Below are positions 5,614-12,531 of a stretch of 15,633 nucleotides of DNA, piece after piece. Under the pieces are notes generated by a model that saw only the letters and a program-made list of their open reading frames with translations, had not been told where the DNA came from and did no database searches. The position numbers and the translations under genes are program-made. The DNA is from an uncultured Blautia sp. (GTDB lineage Bacteria; Bacillota; Clostridia; Lachnospirales; Lachnospiraceae), in contig URXG01000061.1 of the NCBI GenBank assembly GCA_900551715.1, forward strand, positions 1 to 15,633, in the 5' to 3' direction. The first letter of the stretch is position 1. Every line of letters starts with the position of its first letter.

Positions 5614-7107
5614 TCATAAGTTAAGATAGCTGTAAACAGTTCTTGAAATATTCTGGATACTGGTAATTGCTTCTGCTTCGCTTTTCCAGTCCTGGGACAT
5701 GATACAGAGAATATAGGTGGTCTTCGGTCCGTAAACAATTGCTATATCATGCTGATCCTCATCTGTCTCCCCGGTTTTGTTTGCAATGCTCACATCATCA
5801 CTGATACCAGCCGGGATTTTGACCGTATTCTGCTGGTTTTTCAGAAGATTCAGCATACTTTCGGATGCCTCTTTGCTGACACACTCTCCCTTATAAATTC
5901 TTTCCAGAAGAAGCCCGCAGTCTTTTACTGTAGTGGTATTATGCCCTCCCAGACTGAGTTTCTGCGAGGCAGAGGGATGAAGGGTACTCTGGTAAGTGGT
6001 ATCTGTATATCCTTCCTTCTGGATATATTCATTGACTTTTTCTGCCCCATCCAGAAAATCATGTTTTTCTGACTGAAGTCTTCCAAGCTCATTGCAAGAT
6101 TCATTGTCACTGACTGTGATCATATTCCAGAGAAGATTATCCACCTTCTCTTTCACTGCTGCATTACTTACATCTGTTTTCATATAGGCAGCTTCGTTGG
6201 TTAGCACCTGATCCATATTTGCATAAGTATCTGCCATAACAAAAGCTTTGATCAGACTAGCAGAATAAAGAGGTGTATTATTCAGAAGAATCTCTTCCTC
6301 TGTATCAAGGTTCTTCACATAGACACTCCACTGTCCTTCATATCCTGACAGCATGGATTCCAGCTGCGGTTTCAGGGTATCCATTCCCAGGTCATCCAGC
6401 CCCTGTACCTTTCCGGTTTCATCTACAGGAAAGCCCTCCGGTGTGGTGCCTGGTGTCTGTTCCAGAACACCATTAGGTCCACCAAAATAATACATTCCGG
6501 AAAAATGCTGTCCATTTGAAGTCATTTCCAGTTCATGAGAACCGTTTTCTGTAACCATTTTTCCATTTTCATCGAAATAATAATATCCGTTATAAGTTGT
6601 TCCCTCTATGGTCAGATCTTCAATATACCGTACCTGGGGTGCTGCTGTGAGTTTTCCCAGATTATTTACCATATAGCAGCCATCAAAAGTTACTTCTGTA
6701 TCTGTTGCAGTTCCATTTTCCTCTGTAGTTTTCGCGCAGGTAAGATTTTTTATTCTCACTATCTGGGAAGCACCTGCCTGAAACTTTCCGGTTTCATCAT
6801 GATAATAAAATCCATTCAGAACTGTCCCATCAATTTCCATATGATCAAAATAATGTACTGCCGGTGCTGCATCCCTGGCTCCATCTTCTTTCAGACAGTA
6901 AAATCCGTCACTTTTCATAAGATATTTTCCAGATCCGTCCTCAACAGGTCTGATCTGTGCTTCATCAGTTACCGAAAGAAGGCTGTCTGTGGCAGCCTGT
7001 ACTCCTGTGGTTGCTGTCATAATTCCAAGACTTACTGCAAGAACTCCACAATATCGGTAAATATTGCCTGATTTTATAAACTTCCTGTTAGTGCCTTTTA
7101 CTTTCAC
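5614..7107 (-). CDS. Exported serine hydrolase of the beta-lactamase fold with cell-wall-binding-like repeats
   Basis: The 497-residue product starts at GTG (7107), with AAAGGAG nine bases upstream. A basic N-terminus and hydrophobic segment (about 17-38, ending GVQAA) form a signal peptide. Residues 40-215 hold aromatic repeats such as NGFYYHDETGKF (98-109) and NGYYYFDENGKM (173-184), like the choline- or glucan-binding repeats that attach proteins to Gram-positive walls. The C-terminal half is a class A beta-lactamase/PBP-like domain with SxxK at Ser284-Lys287, SDN at 333-335 and KTG at 444-446. In the region where class A enzymes carry the Glu166 omega-loop motif (about 365-390) I see no ExxxN. 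Deacylation may therefore be weak, which argues against a true antibiotic-inactivating enzyme. A wall-bound peptidase or penicillin-interacting protein is plausible but inferred. It follows the helicase gene by 39 bases, probably in one transcript. Confidence 0.85.
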   Translation of the reverse strand: MKVKGTNRKFIKSGNIYRYCGVLAVSLGIMTATTGVQAATDSLLSVTDEAQIRPVEDGSGKYLMKSDGFYCLKEDGARDAAPAVHYFDHMEIDGTVLNGFYYHDETGKFQAGASQIVRIKNLTCAKTTEENGTATDTEVTFDGCYMVNNLGKLTAAPQVRYIEDLTIEGTTYNGYYYFDENGKMVTENGSHELEMTSNGQHFSGMYYFGGPNGVLEQTPGTTPEGFPVDETGKVQGLDDLGMDTLKPQLESMLSGYEGQWSVYVKNLDTEEEILLNNTPLYSASLIKAFVMADTYANMDQVLTNEAAYMKTDVSNAAVKEKVDNLLWNMITVSDNESCNELGRLQSEKHDFLDGAEKVNEYIQKEGYTDTTYQSTLHPSASQKLSLGGHNTTTVKDCGLLLERIYKGECVSKEASESMLNLLKNQQNTVKIPAGISDDVSIANKTGETDEDQHDIAIVYGPKTTYILCIMSQDWKSEAEAITSIQNISRTVYSYLNL

Positions 7108-7146
7108 AGAAATTTCTCCTTTTCTCTGATGTAGTCTCTTATATTC

Positions 7147-9543
7147 TTAATGGTTCTCTCGTTTATTTTCTTTCTTATTATAATCCATACCTTCTACAGA
7201 AATCCAGAATTCTTTCAGCTGGATTTCCACTGTTTCCAGACTGCATATCTGAAGATCCGACCATTCTCTTGGAAACAGATTCCGGTAATCCCGGTCTAGG
7301 AAACGATCATCCATAAGAAGAATAGTTCCCCGGTCCTCTTTGGTCCGAATCACGCGCCCTGCTGACTGAAGTACTTTGTTGATTCCCGGATAGCGGTAGG
7401 CATAGTCGAATCCATTTTCCCCTTTCTGGTCAAAATACTGTTTCAATATCTCTCTTTCTCCACTGACCATAGGAAGCCCGGTTCCCACAACCGCCACGCC
7501 GATCAGCCGGTCTCCCATAAGATCGATTCCTTCTGAAAAAATCCCCCCCATAACGCAAAATCCCAGAAGTGTTTCTTTTTTCTCTTCTGTAAATTCCATA
7601 AGAAATTCTTCTCGTTCTCTTTCATTCATGGAAGATGTCTGGCAGATACACTGTACCCATCTGGCAGCAAATTCATTCTGATAAACAGCATGCACATCCT
7701 CCATAAGTCTGTATGAGGGAAAGAATACCATATAATTGCCTTTTTTCTGCCATGCCATTCGTGCTATATATTCTGCAATCTTCCGGTATTCTTCATAATT
7801 CCTTCTTGTATAACGGCTGCTTACATCCCTGCATGTAAGAATGCATCTTTTTTTCTGGTCAAAAGGCGAATCCACATAAATTCCAAAGTTTTCTGTTCTG
7901 GTGCTGAGCATCTTACGATAATAACTCATTGGCAGAAGTGTAGCAGAAAAAAATACTGTACCGATCCCTTTATCCAGACATTTTTGAAGGTTGGCTGCTG
8001 GATTTACACAGAACAGTTTTATCCGGAATTTCTCATCCTCTCCATGAGACGCATAGACCACATAGTTCTCGTCTACCAATTCCGTAATATTCAGGAAATC
8101 TCGCACCTGAAAATAAAATTCCAGAAGCCCTTCCGCGAAATCTTCAGATGGAGGCTCTTCCAGAAGTTTATCCATCTCTCCCTGTGCACTCAAAAGACTT
8201 AACGGCAGCACACCTGCGTTGTCCAATACCTGAAAAGTCTCACAGTTTTCTTCCAGAGCTTCCATCTGCTTTCGGATTTTGTTCAGGATTCTTGTCAGTC
8301 TGGGGCTGAATTTCTTTACATATTTTGCTGTCTCTGTCACATCTTCTTTTATCAGGGCTGCACTGTACATTTCTCGTCCCCGTTCCACAAGATTATGTGC
8401 TTCATCAATCAGGAAAATATACTCTCCTGAAACATTTTCTCCAAAAAAGCGTTTCAGATGAACATTGGGATCAAAAACATAATTATAATCACAGATTACC
8501 CCATCTGCCCACAGTGCCAGGTCAAGCCCCATCTCAAAGGGACAGACCTGCCATTTCTCTGCCTGGGCGAGAATTCTCTCTCTGTCAAACCGATTTTCTT
8601 CTGTCCACAGTTCAAAAACTGCATCGTTCACTCTGTCAAAATGGCCTCTGGCATAAGGACACTTCTCTGGATCGCACTCCGGCGTGTCCATAAAACACAG
8701 TTTCTCTTTTGCCGTAAGGGTAATGACTTTAAACAATAATCCCTTCTGCTGAAGAATCTCAAAGGCATCCTGTGCCACTGTCCTTGTAATGGTCTTGGCT
8801 GTAAGATAAAAAACCGTTTCTCCTTTTCCTTCCCCAACTGCCCGTACTGCCGGAAACACAGCCGACATGGTTTTCCCTACCCCTGTAGGTGCCTGTACAA
8901 AAATCTGCTGTTTCTTTGAAAGGGCATGATACACTCCAGCTACCATTTCCTTCTGACCTTTTCTGTAGGGAAAAGGAAATTCCAGATGTGCCATGGATAC
9001 ATTTCGTTTCTTACGCCATTGTATCTGAAAAGCAATCCATCTGTGGTAACTGTCTATAAGATCCTGATACCATTCTTGCAGTTTTTTTCTAGTAATGATC
9101 TCCCGGAAACGCCGGACTTCCTCTGTGTCCAAATTCACATAGGTCATCTGTATTCCAATCTCAGCAAAATCTTTTTCTTCACAGAAGATCCACCCGTAAC
9201 AAAGTGCCTGCGCCCTGTGTACCGACACCGGTTCTTCCATCTGATGGATATTTCTGTAAACACCTTTGATCTCATCAATACAGATCTGTCCATCTTCTGT
9301 AAAAATACCATCGGCTCTTCCTTCTACCCGAAAGATTACATCTTCATATTCTGTATCTTTTTTCAGGGATACTTCTGCCTGATAATGACTTCCCATCTGT
9401 TTTTGTATTTTTCTGTGGATGCGGCTTCCCTTCAGCATTGCTTCCTTATCTGCGCCGGTTCCGCTTCTGCTGGTGAGATCACCGCTTCTGAGTATAAATT
9501 CTACCAGGTTTCTGACAGAAATGCGAACTACAGGTTTTTCCAT
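7147..9543 (-). CDS. RecB-type nuclease fused to XPD/DinG-type Fe-S DNA helicase
   Basis: The 798-residue protein has two parts. Residues 1-180 carry the RecB/Cas4 PD-(D/E)XK nuclease motifs in order: GSRIH (39-43, GxxxH), GRAD (Asp78), IDEIK (Glu91-x-Lys93) and QALCY (112-116, QxxxY). Residues 190-790 form a superfamily 2 helicase: Walker A APTGVGKT (218-225), DEAH (380-383), SAT (533-535) and motif VI QSAGRVIR (726-733). Between motifs I and II four cysteines (283, 290, 295, 334) match the Fe-S cluster ligands of XPD and DinG helicases. The expected activity is ATP-driven 5'-3' unwinding coupled to DNA cleavage, probably in repair or recombination. Unlike Staphylococcus DinG, which carries an epsilon-like exonuclease, the nuclease here is RecB-like. 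The RBS is GAGGAA before ATG at 9543. A good terminator lies only about 20 bases upstream, so its promoter is unclear. Confidence 0.9.
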   Translation of the reverse strand: MEKPVVRISVRNLVEFILRSGDLTSRSGTGADKEAMLKGSRIHRKIQKQMGSHYQAEVSLKKDTEYEDVIFRVEGRADGIFTEDGQICIDEIKGVYRNIHQMEEPVSVHRAQALCYGWIFCEEKDFAEIGIQMTYVNLDTEEVRRFREIITRKKLQEWYQDLIDSYHRWIAFQIQWRKKRNVSMAHLEFPFPYRKGQKEMVAGVYHALSKKQQIFVQAPTGVGKTMSAVFPAVRAVGEGKGETVFYLTAKTITRTVAQDAFEILQQKGLLFKVITLTAKEKLCFMDTPECDPEKCPYARGHFDRVNDAVFELWTEENRFDRERILAQAEKWQVCPFEMGLDLALWADGVICDYNYVFDPNVHLKRFFGENVSGEYIFLIDEAHNLVERGREMYSAALIKEDVTETAKYVKKFSPRLTRILNKIRKQMEALEENCETFQVLDNAGVLPLSLLSAQGEMDKLLEEPPSEDFAEGLLEFYFQVRDFLNITELVDENYVVYASHGEDEKFRIKLFCVNPAANLQKCLDKGIGTVFFSATLLPMSYYRKMLSTRTENFGIYVDSPFDQKKRCILTCRDVSSRYTRRNYEEYRKIAEYIARMAWQKKGNYMVFFPSYRLMEDVHAVYQNEFAARWVQCICQTSSMNEREREEFLMEFTEEKKETLLGFCVMGGIFSEGIDLMGDRLIGVAVVGTGLPMVSGEREILKQYFDQKGENGFDYAYRYPGINKVLQSAGRVIRTKEDRGTILLMDDRFLDRDYRNLFPREWSDLQICSLETVEIQLKEFWISVEGMDYNKKENKRENH

Positions 9544-9560
9544 TTTTATTCCTCGTACGC

Positions 9561-9592
9561 AAAAAACGCATACCCGGTGTAAGGATATGCGT
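9561..9592 (-). terminator. Intrinsic terminator after the lysC / HPr-like operon
   Basis: On the minus strand ACGCATATCC (9592 to 9583) pairs with GGGTATGCGT (9575 to 9566) over 10 bp, including one G-U, around the loop TTACACC. It is followed by a run of T (9566 to 9561). It lies 20 bases after the HPr-like stop and ends 17 bases before the helicase start codon, leaving no room for a promoter between hairpin and helicase. Confidence 0.88.
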
Positions 9593-9611
9593 CTCTTACT
9601 TTATTATCTGA

Positions 9612-9839
9612 TTATGCTGTTGCAAATTTTGTCATTACTTCATTAAATCTCTGGCTTTCTCCATAACATCTGACAGTCAGTACCCGGGTAAGATCCATAC
9701 TCAGGATACCTAAAAGAGATTTTGCATCAATGACAATTCTGTTATAGGAAACATCAATATCAAAATCACATTTTGTTGCTTCGTTTACAAATTCTTTTAC
9801 ATCTTCTGTTGCATTCAGTCTGATCTGTCTTTCAATCAT
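9612..9839 (-). CDS. HPr-fold protein without the phospho-histidine
   Basis: The 75-residue product resembles the PTS phosphocarrier HPr/Crh family. ATKCDFDIDVSYNR (21-34) and AKSLLGILSMDL (39-50) align without gaps to the HPr segments around residues 26-39 and 44-55, so Ser41 falls on the regulatory Ser46 site and is followed by the usual LxGxxS pattern. The loop that should hold His15 is shortened to about ATED (10-13), and the whole protein contains no histidine, so it cannot be an HPr phosphocarrier. Crh of Bacillus also lacks His15 but keeps the loop. A regulatory role, perhaps through Ser41 phosphorylation, is inference only. The start is ATG at 9839 because AGGAGG lies 9 bases upstream; the in-frame TTG at 9848 abuts that site. 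It sits 14 bases behind lysC and before a terminator. Confidence 0.78.
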   Translation of the reverse strand: MIERQIRLNATEDVKEFVNEATKCDFDIDVSYNRIVIDAKSLLGILSMDLTRVLTVRCYGESQRFNEVMTKFATA

Positions 9840-9853
9840 ATCCTTCAACCTCC

Positions 9854-11173
9854 TCAGATCTGTGTCAGCACAAAAATATCATAAATTGCCTTTACTGCTG
9901 TCTCAAAATCTCTGTTTTCAACACCAATAATGATATTCAGTTCACTGGAGCCCTGGTCGATCATCTTTACATTGACATGTGCATGTGCCAGTGCTGCAAA
10001 TACACGACCTGCGGTTCCCCTCTGAGATTTCATACCACGACCTACTACAGCGATCAGGGCAAGATCTGATTCCATTTCCACAAAATCCGGCTGAACTGCT
10101 CTGTGGATTCCAGCAATTACCTGCTGTTCTTTTTCTTCAAACTCATCCTGATGAACATATACAGTCATTGTGTCGATTCCGGAAGGAACATGCTCGAAAC
10201 TGATTCCCTGATCTTCAAATACCTGAAGGATCTTTCTTCCAAATCCAATCTCACTGTTCATCATGGACTTCTCTATATTGATAGAGCAGAAACCTTTCTT
10301 TCCTGCAATACCTGTAATTGTGTATTTTGGCTTACGGCAGGTACTTTCTACAATGAAAGTTCCCTTATCTTCCGGACGATTGGTATTACGGATATTAATC
10401 GGAATGCCTTCTTTACGTACAGGGAAAATAGCATCTTCATGAAGTACTGTAGCGCCCATGTAAGAAAGTTCTCTCAGTTCTCTGTATGTGATTGTCTCGA
10501 TTACTGCCGGATCATCTACGATCCTTGGATCTGTTACAAGGAATCCGGATACATCTGTCCAGTTCTCATATACATCTGCATGAATAGCCTTGGCTACCAG
10601 AGAACCTGTTACATCAGAACCACCTCTGGAAAAAGTCTTGACTGTACCGTCTTCTTTGCCACCGTAAAATCCCGGAATGACTGCTCTCTCGCACTTCTGG
10701 AGACGTTTTGACAGAAGTTTGTCTGTTTTTTCTGCATCAAAATTACCATTTTTATCAAAACGGATCACTTCAGCTGCATCTACAAACTCATATCCCAGAT
10801 ATGCTGCCATTACTTTACCATTCAGGAACTCACCTCTGGAAGCTGCATACTCTGTACCTGCATGAGCTGCAAAATCTGCTTCGATTTTTTTAAATTCTTC
10901 TTCAAGAGAAAGATCCAGTTTCAGTCCCCGGATGATCTCATAGTAACGTTCTTTGATCTCTGTCAGAATGCTGGAAAAATCCTGCTCTGCTTCTGCCTTG
11001 TTGTAGCAGGCATAAAGAAGATCTGTTACCTTGGTATCTCCTGCATATCTCTTACCAGGTGCAGAGGGAACTACATAACGTCTGCTTTCTTCGCTTCTAA
11101 TGATGTCTCCGACTTTCTGGAACTGTTCTGCATTAGCCAGAGAGCTTCCACCGAATTTTACCACTTTTTTCAT
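9854..11173 (-). CDS. lysC: Aspartate kinase
   Basis: This enzyme phosphorylates L-aspartate to aspartyl-4-phosphate, the first step toward lysine/diaminopimelate, threonine and methionine. The product is a 439-residue monofunctional enzyme with a kinase domain at 1-280 and paired ACT domains at 290-439. Motifs are KFGGSS (6-11) at the nucleotide/phosphate site, FSRGGSDVTGSLVAKA in the catalytic core, and the WTDVSGF and TDPRIV blocks. The ACT part contains FCSINIEKSMMNSEIGFG and QGSSELNIIIGVE, which bind the feedback amino acid; which one cannot be told by eye. ATG at 11173 is chosen because GGTGAG lies 10 bases upstream and KKVVKFGGSS is the usual N-terminus; an in-frame GTG five codons earlier sits on the purine-rich site. 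It has its own promoter and is followed 14 bases later by the HPr-like gene. The leader of about 70 bases is too short for a lysine riboswitch. Confidence 0.95.
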   Translation of the reverse strand: MKKVVKFGGSSLANAEQFQKVGDIIRSEESRRYVVPSAPGKRYAGDTKVTDLLYACYNKAEAEQDFSSILTEIKERYYEIIRGLKLDLSLEEEFKKIEADFAAHAGTEYAASRGEFLNGKVMAAYLGYEFVDAAEVIRFDKNGNFDAEKTDKLLSKRLQKCERAVIPGFYGGKEDGTVKTFSRGGSDVTGSLVAKAIHADVYENWTDVSGFLVTDPRIVDDPAVIETITYRELRELSYMGATVLHEDAIFPVRKEGIPINIRNTNRPEDKGTFIVESTCRKPKYTITGIAGKKGFCSINIEKSMMNSEIGFGRKILQVFEDQGISFEHVPSGIDTMTVYVHQDEFEEKEQQVIAGIHRAVQPDFVEMESDLALIAVVGRGMKSQRGTAGRVFAALAHAHVNVKMIDQGSSELNIIIGVENRDFETAVKAIYDIFVLTQI

Positions 11174-11247
11174 AATAATACTTCTCACCCTTCTGTTTTT
11201 ATCATTCGCAGGCTTTTATCTGCTACTGTAATAAAACTTTGTTACCT

Positions 11248-11276
11248 ATTGTATTGAAAAACAGAAAGATTTGCAA
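11248..11276 (-). promoter_or_regulatory. Promoter of lysC
   Basis: On the minus strand TTGCAA (11276 to 11271) and TACAAT (11253 to 11248) are separated by 17 bases, a good housekeeping-sigma promoter. Transcription should start near 11241, leaving a leader of about 70 bases to the lysC ATG in which I see no strong hairpin or riboswitch. Confidence 0.75.
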
Positions 11277-11318
11277 GTGTTTCTTTAAAAAAAATATCCT
11301 GACTGTTTTTTGGATTAA

Positions 11319-11600
11319 TTATGCACAGTACTGACGGAGAATTCCTTCCAGTGCGGAAGCACTGCTGGTGTGACATCTGCAAACAGGAATAGATTTTCTT
11401 TTTGCTTCTTCTACTGCACAGTTTACCATCTTATGAGAAACAGTGCTGGTAAAAAGGATCAGCAGATCCGGTGCACCAATCTTTTTCTTCATAGCACCTT
11501 TTTCTTTGGCAAATACCTTCGCCTTACATCCAAATCCCTTGCAGATATCTTCATACTGACATACCATACGTTCATTTCCACCAACAATTACTATACTCAT
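11319..11600 (-). CDS. DUF2325 family protein, cysteine-rich, function unknown
   Basis: The 93-residue product matches the small DUF2325 family of Bacillota from its N-terminal MSIVIVGGNERMVCQY (1-16), the block APDLLILFTSTVSHKMV (43-59) and the C-terminal RCHTSSASALEGIL (75-88). It has no signal peptide or membrane segment. The beta-strand/GG N-terminus suggests a Rossmann-like or flavodoxin-like fold. Seven cysteines (14, 20, 25, 61, 74, 76, 92) in 93 residues suggest metal or redox chemistry, but no function is established to my knowledge. The start is ATG at 11600: AGAGGTGAT lies just upstream, inside an apparent nine-codon extension that would swallow the RBS. It is a single-gene unit with its own promoter, a candidate metal-regulator box and a leader hairpin. 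Confidence 0.9.
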   Translation of the reverse strand: MSIVIVGGNERMVCQYEDICKGFGCKAKVFAKEKGAMKKKIGAPDLLILFTSTVSHKMVNCAVEEAKRKSIPVCRCHTSSASALEGILRQYCA

Positions 11601-11646
11601 ATGATCACCTCTTTTTGTTGTTTTCAACTAACTTGCACTTTTAAAT

Positions 11647-11670
11647 AAAAGCGGATTTCCGTCCGCTTTT
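11647..11670 (-). terminator. Terminator-like hairpin in the DUF2325 leader
   Basis: AAAAGCGGA (11647-11655) pairs perfectly with TCCGCTTTT (11662-11670) over 9 bp around a 6-base loop. On the minus strand the stem runs straight into TTTTATTT. It lies between the DUF2325 promoter and its start codon, so it could attenuate that gene. It could equally end readthrough from trmO. I see no competing antiterminator arm. Confidence 0.6.
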
Positions 11671-11678
11671 CATATGCG

Positions 11679-11697
11679 TTAGGTTACTCTAACTAGT
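11679..11697. promoter_or_regulatory. DtxR/IdeR-like operator at the DUF2325 start site
   Basis: TTAGGTTACTCTAACTAGT agrees with the DtxR/IdeR iron-box consensus TTAGGTTAGSCTAACCTAA at 14 of 19 positions by hand count. The left half is perfect, and the core dyad GTTA-ctc-TAAC is intact. It covers the predicted transcription start, directly after the -10 box, where a repressor would block initiation. The adjacent TAGTA-ttaact-TACTA dyad (11694-11709) may be a second, weaker site. Regulator identity is inferred. Confidence 0.5.
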
Positions 11698-11703
11698 AAG
11701 TTA

Positions 11704-11732
11704 ATACTAACACATTATAGTTTGTTTGTCAA
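11704..11732 (-). promoter_or_regulatory. Promoter of the DUF2325 gene
   Basis: On the minus strand a perfect TTGACA (11732 to 11727) and TAGTAT (11709 to 11704) are separated by 17 bases. Transcription should start near 11697, giving a leader of about 97 bases that contains the dyad operator and the 9-bp hairpin. A second TATAAT lies within the spacer. Confidence 0.8.
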
Positions 11733-11745
11733 AACTTTTTTCGAG

Positions 11746-12498
11746 TTAACGTAAAAAAGTATCTACTGAGGTAACCTGAATTTTTTTTCCATCTACTCTG
11801 AAATGAATGTCTTTCTTTCCATAGGCAATCCCATAGATTCTCTCCGGATTCTTCTGATACCGGGGCCGTGGATCATTGGCAAGGACTTCCATAAGGGCTT
11901 CTCTCTGTCCCTCCGGAATCTGCGCCAGAAGTTCCTCTGGAAAATCCACCTCCAGCCGGTAATCTTCAATCTGATCTGTAAATCCTCCTGTTGCCTCCGG
12001 ATGACTGTCCACATATGGAAGATAGGGCTTGACATCATAAACAGGGGTTCCATCCATCAGATCTGCACCGGAAATGCAAAGCACTGGTCCCAGATCAGGA
12101 TCCTTCACTACTTTTTCCAGTTTAACGGAAGACAGTCCAATATTATTGGGGCGAAAAGGAGATCTGGTAGCAAAAACTCCCATTCGTACATTTCCTCCCA
12201 GTCTGGGTGGTCGTACAGTAGGAGACCATTTGTCCCTGACTGCCTCTGAAAACTGCCAGATCAACCATATATGGGAATATTCTTCCAGGCCTCGAAAAGC
12301 TTCCCATACCCTGTACTCTTTTTCAAATACAATAGTTGCTTTCAGAGCTTCCAGCCGGTTACTCTGATGTGGGATCCCGAATTTTGTAGGAAAATCATTA
12401 TGAATCCTGGCTATGATCTTCATCTCGTTTGAATTTATAATATCAGAGTTTGGCTCATTCACATTCATTTCCAAAGACTTTGTTTTACTGGAATTCAT
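11746..12498 (-). CDS. trmO: tRNA (t6A37) N6-methyltransferase TrmO (TsaA/YaeB)
   Basis: TrmO uses SAM to methylate the N6 of threonylcarbamoyladenosine at position 37 of certain threonine tRNAs, which tunes ACY decoding. The 250-residue protein has the beta-barrel TsaA domain, with RPPRLGG (97-103) and GVFATRSPFRPNNIGLSSV (107-125) as its signature, then DLMDGTPVYDVKPYLPY (147-163). A C-terminal domain with DPRPRYQKNPERIYGI follows, as in the longer E. coli-type proteins. The first 25 residues (SKTKSLEMNVNEPNS...) are a polar extension not needed for the fold. A shorter start at Met26 (MKIIARIH) is possible, but the AGGAG site seven to eight bases before ATG 12498 favours the long form. It is last in the larB-larC-patatin transcript, 33 bases after the lipase gene. 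Its link to the lar genes is probably only positional. Confidence 0.94.
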   Translation of the reverse strand: MNSSKTKSLEMNVNEPNSDIINSNEMKIIARIHNDFPTKFGIPHQSNRLEALKATIVFEKEYRVWEAFRGLEEYSHIWLIWQFSEAVRDKWSPTVRPPRLGGNVRMGVFATRSPFRPNNIGLSSVKLEKVVKDPDLGPVLCISGADLMDGTPVYDVKPYLPYVDSHPEATGGFTDQIEDYRLEVDFPEELLAQIPEGQREALMEVLANDPRPRYQKNPERIYGIAYGKKDIHFRVDGKKIQVTSVDTFLR

Positions 12499-12531
12499 TT
12501 TTCTATCTCCTGCTTCTTTGTTACTGTGTTT

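Noticed and set aside
5614..7107. Annotation of the serine hydrolase as a beta-lactam resistance gene
   Set aside because: The Glu166-type omega-loop motif is not visible and the N-terminal repeats suggest a wall-attached protein, so a resistance claim is not supported.
9839..9848. TTG start nine bases upstream of the HPr-like ATG
   Set aside because: It would overlap the region directly after AGGAGG with no spacing; the ATG has a normal 9-base spacing.
11174..11247. Riboswitch or T-box in the lysC leader
   Set aside because: Only about 70 bases lie between the predicted start site and the ATG, too short for a lysine riboswitch, and no T-box sequence or strong hairpin is present.
11281..11318. 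Possible terminator after the DUF2325 gene, with eight Ts on the minus strand
   Set aside because: The only stem is the 4-bp ATCC/GGAT with a 12-base loop, too weak to call a terminator, although the T-run is notable.
11734..11760. AT-rich inverted repeat ACTTTTTT / AAAAAAGT at the end of trmO
   Set aside because: It overlaps the trmO coding end and stop codon, has almost no GC in the stem, and is followed by the DUF2325 promoter; the pairing is likely a by-product of A/T runs.
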